Assembly: GCA_028751875.1 (NCBI GenBank)
Contig: CM054159.1
Location: 9,719,092 to 9,783,091 of the forward strand
DNA from: Rapana venosa
Taxonomy: Eukaryota > Mollusca > Gastropoda > Neogastropoda > Muricidae
Direction of reading: 5' to 3'
DNA length: 64,000 nucleotides
In this document: in pieces, positions 1-11,550 of the stretch
How the letters are laid out: every line of letters begins with the position of its first letter
How positions within the stretch are numbered: the first letter of the stretch is position 1
Position numbers and translations under genes: made by a program
The notes under the pieces: model-generated
Told to the model about the DNA's origin: nothing
Database searches by the model: none
The model's input: the letters and a program-made list of their open reading frames with translations, nothing else

Positions 1-4
1 GTAG

Positions 5-52
5 ATTGAATAAGCAGTGCATTTCCTTTTTTACATCAAGCCATCTATCTAA
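5..52 (+). repeat. Repeat A copy, fragment (forward)
   Basis: ATTGAATAAGCAGTGCATTT followed by a T-run and ACATCAAGCC matches the head of the dispersed repeat A family seen better at 61515-61715. The same bases recur inverted at about 929-983, so the first kilobase is bracketed by an inverted pair. Confidence 0.6.
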
Positions 53-540
53 AGAAAAAAGAGAGAAAAAAAGATAATATATATGCAGACATCGAATAAA
101 AACCTAATCAATGATAAACCAATGTCTCACATTTTGCGATGAAAGATCTGCTTAGAATCAAAAGAGGTCTGATTAGGATGACAGCAGGTACATCATCCTA
201 CGGAACACAGAATGTTGTACACTTTGCTCTTTTTGAGGGGTTGGGAAATGTGTCTTGATTGCCAAATTATGACCAAGCGCTTTGTCACAATTCTTCAGTA
301 CCTACCTCTTTGCAATGATAAAGCAACTTTGTATAAAATATAAAATAAAAAAACAACATATTCTGATTGCAACAGCAGGGGATGGGTTGCTTGAAGAAAA
401 TGAAAACCTGACAATGTTCTGTGGTTATTCTTTTCAGCTGTTTGGCTGTAGTTCCAGATTGTGATAAAGTGCATTGACGCGATTTGTCACAGCTCTTCAG
501 TGTCTCTAATTTGTTAACGATAAAGCTACTTAGAATCAAA
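53..540. other. Unassigned AT-rich stretch
   Basis: Only short ORFs of 60-84 aa, overlapping on both strands, are present. None resembles a known protein. I see no gene, RNA or tandem repeat here. Confidence 0.4.
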
Positions 541-760
541 GAGGTGCTGATAATAATGATAATAATAATAATAATAATAATAACAACAATAATAATGATA
601 ATAATAACAATAGTAGTAATAGTAGTAGTAGTAGTAGTAATGATAACAATACTAGTAATAATAATAATATAGGAAATTTGTATAGCGCTGAATCTTGTAA
701 AGCAAACAAATCAAAGCGCTTCCATTCATAACATTCACACGCGTGCAACTGTTCACAAAA
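541..760 (-). repeat. Short dispersed repeat with (ATT)n tail
   Basis: On the minus strand the unit reads from a GTTGCACGCG-like head through GCGCTTTGATTTG and AGCGCTATA to an (ATT)n/(ACT)n tail, which appears on the + strand as ATA/GTA repeats at 541-668. The same core occurs at 6571, 20712, 58985 and 61425. This is the 3' end of a SINE or LINE, a widespread molluscan type. Confidence 0.75.
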
Positions 761-780
761 GATTAACAGATTTTTTATTT

Positions 781-797
781 ACGCGCGCGCGCGCGCG

Positions 798-855
<58 letters not shown>
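781..855. repeat. (GC)n-(CA)n microsatellite
   Basis: Alternating CG runs over 781-798 and is followed directly by CA dinucleotides to 855. A run of this kind can form Z-DNA. Confidence 0.95.
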
Positions 856-856
<1 letters not shown>

Positions 857-928
857 GTTTTCCTCTTTTTACCGGTACAATTTATGGTAACGGTTGCAAT
901 AATGTATTATTTCCGTATTATCATTAAG

Positions 929-1145
<217 letters not shown>

Positions 1146-1239
1146 GTGCTTAGGCAGGGTATTTGAGATGGAGATGTCTTATTGAAAGCAGGAACAGGTA
1201 AGAGATGCAACTTTAGGGGAAGGTCCTAGGTTGGAAACA

Positions 1240-2090
1240 ATATCATGTCTCGAGTCCAGTTTTGAAAGCATCAAATGTAGGCTTTTTGGCAAAGTGAGAG
1301 AGGGAGGTCATTACAGACGGATGGACCGGCAACAGAGAAATGAGCAACTGCCGCCTGTGGATTGTTTGGATTTGGGTGTTTGAAAGCATAAGGCATCTGC
1401 AGCAGAACGGAGGGAGCGAGATGGAGTATACAGGTGAAGGAAAATACAGAGATATGATGGTGCATACTTGTGGAGACATTTGTAACAGGGAACAAGTCTT
1501 AAATTTCACTCTTTGTGAGACAGGTAGCCAGAGAAGGGATCGCAAAAGAGGAGTGATGTGTTGTGATTTTTTTGGCTTTCTTAGGAGTAGTCGAGCTGCA
1601 GAGTTTCGTATGCGTTGAAGGGAGTGGATTGATGATGCTGGCAGACCAGCCAAAAAGAGTCCAGACGTGAAAGAATGAAAGATGCCACGAGTTTGGATGT
1701 TGCGTCTGTGGATAGGTACTTTCGAATTGCATTAATACGCCGTAATTGATAGTAGCACGACTGGCAAGTCTGGGTAATGAATTTTTGCATAGAGAGTGTG
1801 TTGTCAATAATGACCCCTAGATACTTCACAGCAGTGGATAGCGGGACTGATGCATTGCCGAATTCTATTGAAGTTGTTGTAATGGAAGAGAGTTTGTGTT
1901 TGGTCCCGACAGGCATGGCTTCGGTTTTATCTGCATTTAACTCTAACTTGTTCTGTATCATCCAATTTTGAATATCATGAAGACAGTAGGACACTTTTGT
2001 CAAGAGAGATGGCAGATTTTCAGGAGGATTTTCGATCAAAAATAACCTGAAGGGCCAAAGATTCCAAAGCAGATATTTATGCACATTTTT
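1240..2090 (-). pseudogene. CR1/L2-like LINE, 3' end of ORF2 (broken)
   Basis: Two overlapping minus-strand frames (1581-2084 and 1243-1653) give the C-terminal part of a CR1/L2-type reverse transcriptase. The order is a WM-x-N-x-L-LN-x-x-KTE segment, a KYLGVIIDNTLS thumb segment, then AGLPASSIHSLQRIRNSAAR and a HITPLLRSLLWLPV tail. This is the order known for vertebrate and invertebrate CR1/L2 elements. A frameshift near 1650 separates the pieces. The YxDD catalytic box would lie just upstream (above 2050) and is absent, so the copy is 5'-truncated just after motif C. The stop lies at about 1243, and the 3' side runs into the CA microsatellite. It is a dead insertion. The clade assignment is from family memory and could be a sister clade. 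Confidence 0.85.
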
Positions 2091-3000
2091 GCAATCAGAA
2101 TTAACTAGTTGATATATTTATAGGTTTCCAGTGAAAAATTAGAATCACAACAAAAAATTATCTGTCACTAATGATTTTAGTCGAATGTCAACTTACAAAT
2201 AAAGAAATTTTTAAAGAAAAATTCCTGAAACATTGACAAGATGACATTTACTGAATTTGTTTTTGTATAAAAGTTATTGTTTTCTTTTACTTTCATTTTA
2301 CACACAGAATTATGTTAGTTGGATATAATATTGTGCAGAATCTTCCAGTGTAGAACTCTTAATCTTGTTTCTTTTGTGGCTTCCTTCGCTCTTGTCCATG
2401 CTGATTTATCTAAACTGTATCCCAGTTTTCGCTCTCTTTTCGGACCTCTGTTTCATGTTTTGTGAGAAGTATGTTCCTAATACGGTTTGGTTTAGTGTTG
2501 TATTGAGCCACACCACTGGTCTCGCTGTCCTCTTCTCTGTCCCCTCTGTTAACCCACTGGGTCCAACGCTTGGGGACAGAGCTAATCAGAATACTGTATT
2601 CCAGTATTGCGTTGGCTTTGCTTTGGCCTATGACATCGTGTTAATTCCTGTAATGATAGTGATATGTTTTCTTGATGGTGAACAATATGTTTTAATGTTT
2701 TTAATTCCTTGTTTCTGCCAATTAAAAAAAAGTGTTTTGTTTCTGTACGTTATCAGGGCATTGTTGAACAGTATCTAATTCAGAAATGCAGCCTTTGTTA
2801 CATCATCCAGGTTTTTTAAAAATTGATTATTTTCTAAGAATGTTTGGATAATTTTTTTCAGGCGTCGTATCTAGTCCCTTTAGTTGAATTGTTTTGCAAT
2901 TTTAAGTTCAAACTCTTCGAAGTAAAAACGGTTTTATACCCACATCTATTCTACTGCCTAACTGGGACATGGCAAAAAATAAATCTGCACAGACCAACTG
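2091..3000. other. Unassigned stretch
   Basis: A hydrophobic 137-aa ORF at 2365-2778 (+) has no motif I recognise and a T-rich composition that favours open frames by chance. I see no RNA gene or repeat. Confidence 0.35.
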
Positions 3001-3058
<58 letters not shown>

Positions 3059-3078
3059 TGAGAGAGAGATGAGAGAGG

Positions 3079-3115
<37 letters not shown>
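3001..3115. repeat. (GA)n microsatellite
   Basis: Purine GA tract with short GGAGA interruptions near 3055-3080. Confidence 0.95.
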
Positions 3116-3116
<1 letters not shown>

Positions 3117-3239
3117 TAGAGGACTAAGTGTATGGGATGCTTGAAGCAAGGAGGCAAGAGCTTTTTTAACTGAGTGTTAGGATTTCAATGAAATGTAGAG
3201 CATCATGATTATTATTAGTACTCTTATTGTACATGTTAT

Positions 3240-3478
3240 AATCACGTGTGCGTGGGCATGTGTGCACGCCTGCTGTGTGTGTGTGTATGTGCGTGCCTGG
3301 CTGATTGCGTAGTGTCGTGTGTCTGTGCGTTCGTGCCTGCGTGTGCATGTGCGTATTTTTAGGATATTTTACAACTCCCTATGATAAATGGGGCTTTTTG
3401 CTGTTACTTGCTCCTAAGTATGCCTTGTAACCCACATGCGTGTGCGTGCGTGCGCGGAAGTGTGCGTGTGTGTGTTTA
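3240..3478. repeat. Degenerate GT-rich stretch
   Basis: Decayed (GT)n/(GTGC)n blocks at 3245-3350 and 3430-3475, split by ordinary sequence. Confidence 0.6.
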
Positions 3479-3849
3479 GATGGTGGAGTATTCGAATTTT
3501 TTAGGTAATTGAATATAGCTGTTTTCTTTATCTTATTCCTTACACCTCTGACATCTAGAGAGGAGATGTACAGTTTTTCCATTACAAACATAGACATAAA
3601 GGTTTGGGTTTTAAAAAATATGTATATAAACATAAAATCTACTTACCATGTTTGCAATCCATAATCGTAGTCCACGCGTCACGTCACGTCAAGTCGTCAA
3701 CGAGCAGTTTGCAGAGAAGGAGGCCTTGCTCGTGTGGATCTTCCTTCTCCATCGTCGGAATCAGGAGGGGTGATTTGGGTGGGATGGGGGGGGGGGGGGG
3801 GGGGGGGTGTCAGACGTCCTGGCTCCACACTGGGCCGACGTTTTGCTTG
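3479..3849. other. Unassigned, with poly-G run
   Basis: It contains a 22-base G run at 3786-3807. No gene is recognised. Confidence 0.5.
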
Positions 3850-4567
3850 TCAGTGTTGAGCTGTCCAATCCTGTGAGCGCCGTCTTTGGGGTGTTTCTGA
3901 TCCCTTCCTTGGAGAGCTGCTGTGATACATGGACTTTCTGAGGGTTGGTGGTTTGTTTGACCAGCTGCTAGGTCGACCCCTGTTGCTTGTTCCCCTCTTT
4001 TTTCCCCCTCTGCTGCATCTTTGTCCTGTTTCTCTCGTACCCCGCTTTCTCGCCCTTCTATTCATACCTGCCTTTCTCTCTGTTTCTCTCACTCTCTTCT
4101 AACACTGTCTCTGTTTCTGTCGCTTTCTTCCTCAGCGTGGACGATGTCGCACGCCATGTCACCTCGTTTGTGTCCGGGCTTCTTTAAAGCAGGCCCTGCA
4201 CACAATGTCTGTAGAGCAGCTGGAAGCGTGATGGCCTTCCTCCAGACACCTGGAACACGCAGCACTTCTGTCCACCAGTTTCTCTTCCTTGTGGTATACC
4301 TTAGCGCTGAGAACACTTGACCTGCAAGGTCTTGTCAAGAGGAACAGCAGGAACGGTCACAAATACAAACTGTCTTCCAGTTAGGAAGCGTGTCTGGATT
4401 TTTTGTGGTGTCTGACTCCCTTGCTGGCTCTGCTTCTGATCTAGTTCACAGCCCACTTTGAGAAGACTGTGCTCTATCTCAGAGTCTGCCATTGACATAG
4501 GAAGAAGATGAATCCATATTTTGGTAAAGGGTTTTTTGGTTTTCTTTTCCCCCGAGTCTTCTTTCAC
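3850..4567 (-). other. Cluster of unrecognised minus-strand ORFs
   Basis: Three minus-strand frames follow one another: 4301-4567 (88 aa), 4089-4316 (75 aa) and 3850-4092 (80 aa). The base composition is balanced, unlike the surrounding low-complexity DNA. The first frame holds a coherent charged segment (DSEIEHSLLKVGCELD, then RFLTGRQFVFVTV), and the third is Arg/Ser/Pro-rich. Together they could be the remains of one frameshifted reading frame of a transposon or host gene. I recognise no domain, splice-site set or start signal, so I give no function. A chance cluster is the main alternative. Confidence 0.25.
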
Positions 4568-5219
4568 TATAAAGGGATTGGTGTTCTTTACCTGGAGCAG
4601 GGTACCTCTTTACCTGCAGACCTTGAACAAGGAGGAGAGCTCTTGCCTCACTGGTGGAAGGGTAGATCCTCCATAGTCCTCCAATCAGTTGAGCACCTAC
4701 GATTGATCCCTGACATGAGTTCCCCCCCCCTCCCCCACTCCCTCCCCGTCCCACCTGTAATGCAGATTTCAAGAACAGTAACTGGAGGATCAGTTCTCGC
4801 GTATGGAATGTCTGTCAGCTTGAGGAAAAACTGGCGTCACCCCCGCGGCCATAATTCGACAGCAAGGTGATCCCAGAAGTTAATGGAAACGTAAACTGTT
4901 AGCAAAACTACAGTGCCAAAATCAATGTAGTTGAGAAACAATATCCGTGCGATACACTCACTGGCAAACAGCTAGCCAGGGAGTTATTTCAAATACTCTG
5001 AACGTCAGAAAGACAAAGTCAGAAAAATGCACGCGAACTCAATTCACACTCAAGTTACTGCAGCGCTGGGATCTTGTGCAGATGTGTATCTAGTTTATTT
5101 GTACTAATTGCTTGGTTTATTAACTAATTGACTGACAATGTTAAATAGTTGATCAAGAAGGTACGTGATTAGGTTTAGTATAAGTTTCAAAGTTGTATGT
5201 ATAATTCACGAATATCTTC
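4568..5219. other. Unassigned stretch
   Basis: Ordinary base composition with short ORFs only. I see nothing I can name. Confidence 0.4.
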
Positions 5220-5224
5220 GTGTT

Positions 5225-6355
5225 TGTTCTTTTTTTTCATAAAGGGTCTGATATAAAGAAGCCCCTGGCTTATTCAATTATCACCCTCAATATAATATTT
5301 GAGTTCGTTTTAGTTATCTTGTTCGTTCTGTTTCTCTTGGGTTTTTTCTTGTTCCTGTTCTTCCCCTTCTTTTTTCTCCGTTTCTTTTGTATCTTTTTCT
5401 TCTTCTACTTCTTCGTCCTCCTTTTCTTCTTTTTCTTCTTCTTCTTCCTGTTTCCCGCTTTTTCTTGTTTGTTGTTTTCTGCTTTTATGGGGTTACTCTG
5501 CTGCTTTTTTTCTCCCTTTTTTCTGTTTCTTCTTTCCTTTCTCTTTTTCCGTTTTGCTTCTTTTTTGTTACCGTTTTTTCTGACTTTTGCTCTTCCTCTT
5601 CTTCGTTCATCACTTCTTCTTCTCCAGCTCCCCCTCCTTCTCCTCCTTCTTCTTCCTCCTCTATTTTTTCTCTTGGTTTTTCTTCTTTTTCTTTACCCCT
5701 TTTTGTTTCTTTTACTTCTACTTTTTCCATGTTCCTCTGTGTTGTTTTTCTCTCCCTTTTTGTGCTTCTGTTTTTTCGTCTCTTGTTCGTTCCGTTTCTT
5801 TGGGTTTTTTTTCTTGCTCCTGTTTCTCCTTCTCCTTCTTCGTAGGCTTCTTCTTCTGTTTGCTTTGTTTTGCTTTTTCTTCTTCTTCTCCTCCTCCCTT
5901 TCCGCTTTTTGGGTTGGTTTTTGTTTAAATCTTTATTTTTGCTTTCTCTGGGGTTTTTTTCACTGTTTGTTTTTTTCCCCTGCCGCTTGTTGTCTTTCGT
6001 CTCTTGTCTATTCTGGTTTTTTGAGTTTTTGTGTTCTTGTTTTGTCGCTTCTTTTTGTCTTTCCTTTTTTTGTGATTTTTCTTTGTTTTCTTATGCAGTC
6101 TTTCGGTATTTTCCCTCTGTCTCTTTTTCTCCTTTTTTGGCAGCTGTTATTCTTTTTCTTCATTTTGTTGTGCTTTTTGTTGACTTTTTTGTATTATTCT
6201 ATTTGTGTTTTTCCCCCACTTCTATTTGCTTCATGTTTTTCGGGTTTTTTCCCCTTTTCTGTTTCTGTTTCTTTGGCTTTTTTGTTGTTCCTGCTCTTCT
6301 GCTTCTTCGTCCTTCTTCTTTGTTTCTAGTTTTCCTGCTGTTTGTATCCCGCTGC
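5225..6355 (+). repeat. Pyrimidine-rich low-complexity tract
   Basis: About 1.1 kb of mostly T and C on the + strand. A segment near 5312 (CTTGTTCGTTCTGTTTCTCT) recurs in diverged form near 5787, so it seems to be a decayed minisatellite. CTGTTTCTTTGGCTTTTTT at 6265 is shared with 40873 and resembles the unit of the 10.4-11.5 kb array. The long Phe/Leu/Ser open frames here come from the scarcity of purines and are not genes. Confidence 0.8.
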
Positions 6356-6554
6356 TTGGAGCAGGGAGGAATACACTTTGCAAAGGGTCAGCTATGCTCC
6401 TCAATAATTTTCGTTTGTGGGCTGCTGTCTTCGCCCCGTGTGGCTGTCCTTGCCCACCCCCGGGTGCAGGAGTATACCAGCATAGTTATTTCCTGGAGGC
6501 AGGGGAGGGCTGATAGTTTTGTGTTTCGTTTTGGTGATGATGGCGGCGGTGTTC

Positions 6555-6649
6555 ATTGCGTTTGTATTGCGCTTTGATTTGTTGCTTTACAAGATTCAGC
6601 GCTATATAAATTCCATACATTATTATTATTATTATTGCGTTTGTATTGC
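6555..6649 (+). mobile_element. Minimal (ATT)n-tailed insertion with target-site duplication
   Basis: ATTGCGTTTGTATTGC at 6555-6570 is repeated exactly at 6634-6649. Between them lie about 63 bp: GCTTTGATTTG, a middle with AGCGCTATATAAATTCC, and an ATT tail. Three bases of the repeat may belong to the tail, leaving a duplication of at least 13 bp. This is an extremely short retrotransposed copy of the family at 541-760. Confidence 0.85.
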
Positions 6650-7245
6650 AGTGTTCTGGTGACGGTGGTCAAGTCCTGTTGTCGCTGTGTTATTGGATGG
6701 TGGTGTTGGTGAATTCTGTCTGAATGTTGAGATAGAATTGTTTTTCTGCTGAAGGCCATTTTCATTTTTAACGTCCTTTAACATTATGTAATATTAAGAC
6801 TATTTTCTGCGGAATGCGAAGTGGTACTAAAATGTAATCTACTTTTTAAAGATAAGTGCCTATGGTCTGGGAAGGGAAAGGACTTGCAGTGTAGGTTGTG
6901 TGACGATTCAGATAGATCTAAATTGATTTTTGTGATTTAGCCCAATCTGTGCATTGTGCAGGTGTAAGGATAAACATACGTTTATTACTGTTCACCTTTA
7001 AGGACAATTTTTCTGTATAACGTTTGTGTTTTAAATATATGATGAATTAATTCCCGTTGAAGGGCACAAACATTTCAGAGATAGAAAGCCAATCCACGTC
7101 TGGCTTGGCAGAGGAAGAGTAACATGTAAACCATAGTTCCTTAGGATGACGAGGTGGAAATTCACCCTGTCAGTTGAAGGGACAGAACTGCTTGCCAATG
7201 AGGGAGGGCTACAAAGGAAGTTATTTGTATGTGACGACAATGACA
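6650..7245. other. Unassigned stretch
   Basis: Non-repetitive, with short ORFs only. No feature is recognised. Confidence 0.4.
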
Positions 7246-7249
7246 AATT

Positions 7250-7345
7250 CTTTTATTTCAAGGATAATGAATAAGCACCCATGTGCTTTTTTACATCCAG
7301 TCCCCGCCCTTAAGGATATATATGATAATAAAATAAAATAAAGCC
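7250..7345 (+). repeat. Repeat A copy, 5' part
   Basis: GGATAATGAATAAGCACCCA followed by TGTGC, a T-run and ACATCCAGTCCCCG matches the family head. The copy decays after about 7310 into an AATAAAATAAAATAAA stretch. Confidence 0.7.
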
Positions 7346-7417
7346 CATAGCAATACACTTACACAGTATACGGAAAAAATATCTACACAAAAATCCCCAC
7401 AAAAATCACCCGAAGAG

Positions 7418-7418
7418 A

Positions 7419-7453
<35 letters not shown>

Positions 7454-7479
7454 GAGATGAGAGAGAGAGAGAGAGAGAG

Positions 7480-7518
<39 letters not shown>
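7418..7518. repeat. (GA)n microsatellite
   Basis: GA repeats with a few GGAGA/TAGAG interruptions, followed by A-rich sequence with short AAC/AAA motifs to 7740. Confidence 0.95.
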
Positions 7519-7522
<4 letters not shown>

Positions 7523-7904
7523 TAACAACAAGTAAGAAAGAAAAATCAAAACAGAAAACACCAGAAACAACCGAAAAAATAGCAAGAACCAAGAGCAAAA
7601 CAAAACGCAACAACAACAAGGGGAGAGGGGACAACCGAATTGTCCCCCCCCCACCCCCTCAAAAACACAAAACAACAAAAACCAACCCCAAACCCAAACA
7701 GAACCAAACAAAGCAAAAACCTCCATAAAATAAAGGAGAAACATGAGTTAGGAACGTACTTAAGCTTAGGGAGGGAGGGCAAGTGCTTGCCTGCTGCAGA
7801 TGGTGGCTTACCTCCAGCAGTGGACAGTCCACGTGTGTCGGGTTCGGGCCTCCCCTACCCTGGAAAAGCCCCCAGCAAGCTCCCCTCCGCTTCAATTTTG
7901 GCCC

Positions 7905-7938
7905 TTTTCCCCCCCCCCCCCCCCCCTCCCCCCCCCAC
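7905..7938. repeat. Poly-C tract
   Basis: A C run broken by one or two T within about 34 bases. It marks the start of a region with overlong homopolymers. Confidence 0.9.
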
Positions 7939-8204
7939 CTTTCCCTACACTCGTTCCTCCCCCTGCGTCTGTTTCCTTTCATCCATGCTTGGGGCTTGGG
8001 TTTAGAGCAAGGGGTTTGTTCCTCAATGATCTGGAATGACCCCCTCTCTTTCCCTTGCCAAAAGCCTACAAATACCTTTTTAAACCCATTAAAAGCTTTT
8101 TATTTCAAACCTGGTTTTTCCATCCTTTTTCGTCTCAAATTTGTCCCGCCTTCAAAAACCGAAACCCCCATCACTCGTAAAAGTTTTATTTAATTGTATT
8201 AATT

Positions 8205-8400
8205 TTATTCTTTAATATCAGGATAATGGAATAAGTTTTTAATGGCATTTCTAACAGTCCCCGTGTGTATGCATTTGTAAATTTTCATCTGTTCACCGGC
8301 ACACAAAGGCCTACTCTTTCGAAAAGCGGAACATGATTTAAACGGTTCGCAAGATGTTCTGCGTGCGTTCGCACACGAGACCCCCGGTTTATTGGGTTTT
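8205..8400 (+). repeat. Repeat A copy
   Basis: It contains GGATAATGGAATAAG, CAGTCCCCGTGTGTATGC, CACCGGCACACAAAGGCC, TCTTTCGAAAAGCGGAACA and GCAAGATGTTCTGC in the same order as 61530-61690. The central part is eroded. Confidence 0.8.
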
Positions 8401-8540
8401 TTCACGAAGGACTTTTGGGGGGGTGGGGTTTTTTCACTAGTTAAATCCGGGGGGAAAACATTCCCCTTTAAGGGGTTTGAACCCGGGTTTCAGATTGCGA
8501 GCGCAAGTTTTGCCCCTAGGGGTATCCCGTCCTTTAAACT

Positions 8541-8623
8541 GTGTGTTTGTGTGTGTGTGTTGTGGGTTTTTGTGTGTGTGGTGTGTGTGTTGTGTGTGTG
8601 TGTGGTGTGCGCGCGCGCGCGCG
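8541..8623. repeat. (GT)n with terminal (GC)n
   Basis: Imperfect GT repeats ending in a CG run at 8608-8623. Confidence 0.9.
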
Positions 8624-8689
8624 GGGTTATGTATGTTGGCCCACTTTGAATTTTTCAATTTTAAATTGTTATTGGCTGTATGTGAACCC

Positions 8690-8805
8690 TGGTTTAATAC
8701 AGCCTTAGATTTTTTTTTTAAGATAAACAATATAAATTCCATTTTTTATTATTATCAATTATATTATCATTACATTATTTTTATTATTATTTTAAATTTC
8801 AGTGT
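8690..8805 (+). repeat. Degenerate (ATT)n-tailed repeat
   Basis: TATAAATTCCATTTTTTATT and a decayed ATT tail resemble the element at 6571-6633, but the core is badly altered. Confidence 0.4.
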
Positions 8806-8929
8806 GTCTTGAGGACAAGACTTTCCGGCCCCCGGGCGTTCGTGGCGCATTGTGATTGTGAACCCAGGGAAGCAAAATACAGGATTTGACAGACTGAAAA
8901 ACCTTTTTCTACCCCTTTTGAAATTGTCA

Positions 8930-10060
8930 TCAAGATGGTTGAGGAAGGGGGGGTGGAAAAAAAATAAATAGTGAACGAAATCTGGCTTGATATTTTTCAT
9001 TGATTTATTTAAACTTTTGGGGGGGAACTTTAATTTTCCACTTTTTTTTTTGGTAGGTTATTTTTTTTTTAATTTATAAATTTTTTCCATTTTTTTTTTT
9101 TTTTTTTTCGTTTTTTTTGAATTTTTTTTTTTTAAATTTTTTGTTGTGTTGGGGGGAGGCCTTTTTTTGGGGTTTTTTTCCCTTTTTTTTTTTTTTTTTT
9201 CCCCCCCTTTGTTGGGGGTTTTTTTTTTTTTTTTTTGTTTTTTTTTTTTTTTTTTTTTCCTTTTTTTTTTTTTTCCCCGCCTTTTTTTTTTTTGTAAAAA
9301 TTTTTTGTTTTTTTTTGTTTTTTTTTTTTCCCCCCTTTTTTTTTCTTTTTTTTTTTTTTTTTTTGTGGGTTTTTTTTTTTTATCCCCCGTTTTCCTAAAT
9401 TTTCTTTTTTTCCCCTTTTGGTTTTTTTGGTTTTTTTTGTTTTTTTTTTTGTGAGTTTTGTTTTCGGGTTTTTTTTTTTTTCGTTTTTTTTTTCCCTTTT
9501 TTTTTGGGGGTTTTTTTTTTGGGGGGCCCCCTAATTCTTTTCCCCAAATCAATTTTGTTGGGTTTTTTTTACCCGCTATGTTTAAATTTTTTCTTTTTTT
9601 CGAGGCCCCTTTAAACCGGGGGGCCTCTTTCCCGAGTCCATGCCCCACTCCCCAAAATTTCAAGGGGGGAAAGGGGCCCCACCGGGGGGGGGGGGGTTTT
9701 TTCCACAATAGGGGGGGGGGAAAATCGTTAAAAAAGGGGGTTTAAGGGGGCCCCCCAAAGAAGGAAAAAGGAGTTTAAAAAATTTAAATAATTAAAAAGG
9801 GGGGGGGGGGAGAGGGGAAGGGGGGGTGAGTTTATAAAGGGGGGGAGGGGAATTTTTAAAAAGGAAGGGAGGGATTTAAAGGGGGGAAAGGGGGGTTTAA
9901 AAGGAAAAAAAATTTTAAAATTTTTTTAAAAAAAAAAAAGTTAAAAACTTTTTTCCCCCCCTTTTTGGGGGAGGGGGGAAAACGAAAACTAAAAAACCCC
10001 CCCAAAACCAAATTTTTTTTTTGGCCCCCCCAAAAAATTTTTTGCCCGTTGCAACCAGGA
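8930..10060. other. Homopolymer-stretched low-complexity sequence
   Basis: Nearly all bases lie in runs of three or more: T-runs at 9050-9530, and G/C/A runs at 9530-10060. Isolated single bases are rare, which is unusual for real DNA and suggests consensus error. The Lys-rich 216-aa minus frame at 9058-9708 is the complement of poly-T and not a gene. Confidence 0.6.
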
Positions 10061-10389
10061 AAGCATGGACCCATCATCATGCATGCGAATGGGGATGAAA
10101 TAGGGCAAATTTTGCCGTCGGGAACGGGAAACATCTCCCAACAGCCCCCACTGGGGCACCAAGGGAAAAAGCAAACGAGAGACCCCAAAAACACTTTGGC
10201 CGGACTGTCGAAACAGAGCTGAAACCTTCCAACATACCTGGGGAACCATTCAGAAGCTGGCCCAGGACAGACAGGGTGGAAAATTTTTTTGCTGCCCACT
10301 GCCAATAAGGCCAAAGGATTGAAGTATGATTGTTGTTGATTATTTTCACTTTTTTGACCTTTTTTAAAATTCATTTTTGTGTTTTTAAT

Positions 10390-11515
10390 TCCCACTGTTT
10401 CTTCTTCTTTCTTTCTTTCCTTTCTTTTTCTTCTTTTCGTTCCTATGCTTTTGTCTTGTTTTTCCCCCTCTTTCCTTTTTTTTTATCTTTAGTTTCTTCT
10501 TTTCTTCTTTTTCTTCTTCTTCTCTTTTTTTTTTTTTTTACCCTTCGTGCTTTACGGGTGTTTTTTTTTTTCCTTTTTATCAGGGTTTCCCCTGCTATTC
10601 TCCCTTTCCCTTTCTTTCTGTTTTTCCTTTCCTTTCCCGTTCAGTTTTTTTTGGCTGTTTCTCGTTTTTTTCTGTTCTCTTTCCCGTTAGTTTCTTTTGG
10701 GTTTTTCCGTTTTTCTGCTGTTTCTTTCCCGTTCAGTTTTTGGCGTTTCTCTTTTTTCCTTTTTTTTCTTTCCCCTTTTGTTTCTTTGGCTGTTTCCTTT
10801 TTTTTCCCTTTTCTCTTTCTCTTCAGTTTCTTTGGCTGTTTCTCTTGTTTTCGCTGTTCTCTTTTCCCTTCAGTTTTCTTTTGGGTGTTTTCTGCTGTTT
10901 CTTTTCCCCTTCATTTTTTTTGGCTTTTTTCTGCTTTTCTCTTTTCCCGTTCAGTTTCTTTGGCTGTTTTGCTGTTCTCTTTCCCCTTCAGTTTTTCCCT
11001 TTTGGTGTTTCTCTTTTTTTTTGTGTTTTTCTTTTTCCCCTTCAGTTTTGTGGCTGTTTCTCTTTTTTTTGCTGTTCTCTTTCCCTTTAGTTTCTGTGGC
11101 TTTTTTCTCGTTTCTGCAGTTCTCTTTTCCGTTCAGTTTCTTTGCTGTTTCTGCTGTTCTCCTTTTCCCGTTCAGTTTCTTTGCTGTTTCAGCTGTCTCG
11201 TTTCCAGATTCAGTTTTCTTTCTCTTACTTTCTGCTGTTCTCTTTTCCCGTTCAGTTTCTTTGGCTGTTTCTCTTTTTTCTTCTGCTGGTTCTCTTTCCC
11301 GTTCAGTTTCTGTGCTGTTTCTCGAGTTTCTTCTGCTGTTCTCTTTTTCCCAGTTCATCTTTGCTGTTTCTCGTTTCCTGGTGTTTCTCTTTCCCGTTTC
11401 GGTTCTTGGCCGTTTCTCCGTTTCTGAGCTTTTCTCTTCCAGTTCAGTTTTCTTTGCTGTTTCTCGTTTCCTCTGCTTTTCACTTTCCCATTCATTTCCT
11501 GTGGCTGTTTCGCGA
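10390..11515 (+). repeat. Degenerate tandem array, unit about 40-50 bp
   Basis: The motif TTCAGTTTCTTTGGCTGTTT recurs with spacing between 37 and 54 bp. Anchors at 10824, 10871, 10952, 10989, 11043, 11134, 11173, 11211, 11253 and 11304 show this. Each unit adds a CTGTTCTCTTTTCCCG segment. The open frames of 365 and 322 aa here are products of the pyrimidine bias. Confidence 0.85.
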
Positions 11516-11550
11516 AGACACACACAAGGTCTATTTCCAGTTCTGTTTTC

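Noticed and set aside
2365..2778. A 137-aa hydrophobic frame as a possible membrane protein
   Set aside because: No motif, no clear context, T-rich composition; open by chance is more likely.
5220..6329. A 369-codon Phe/Leu-rich frame that looks like a membrane protein
   Set aside because: The composition is only T/C-rich low complexity, and other frames here look the same.
9058..9708. A Lys-rich 216-codon minus-strand frame
   Set aside because: It is the complement of poly-T runs in homopolymer-stretched sequence.
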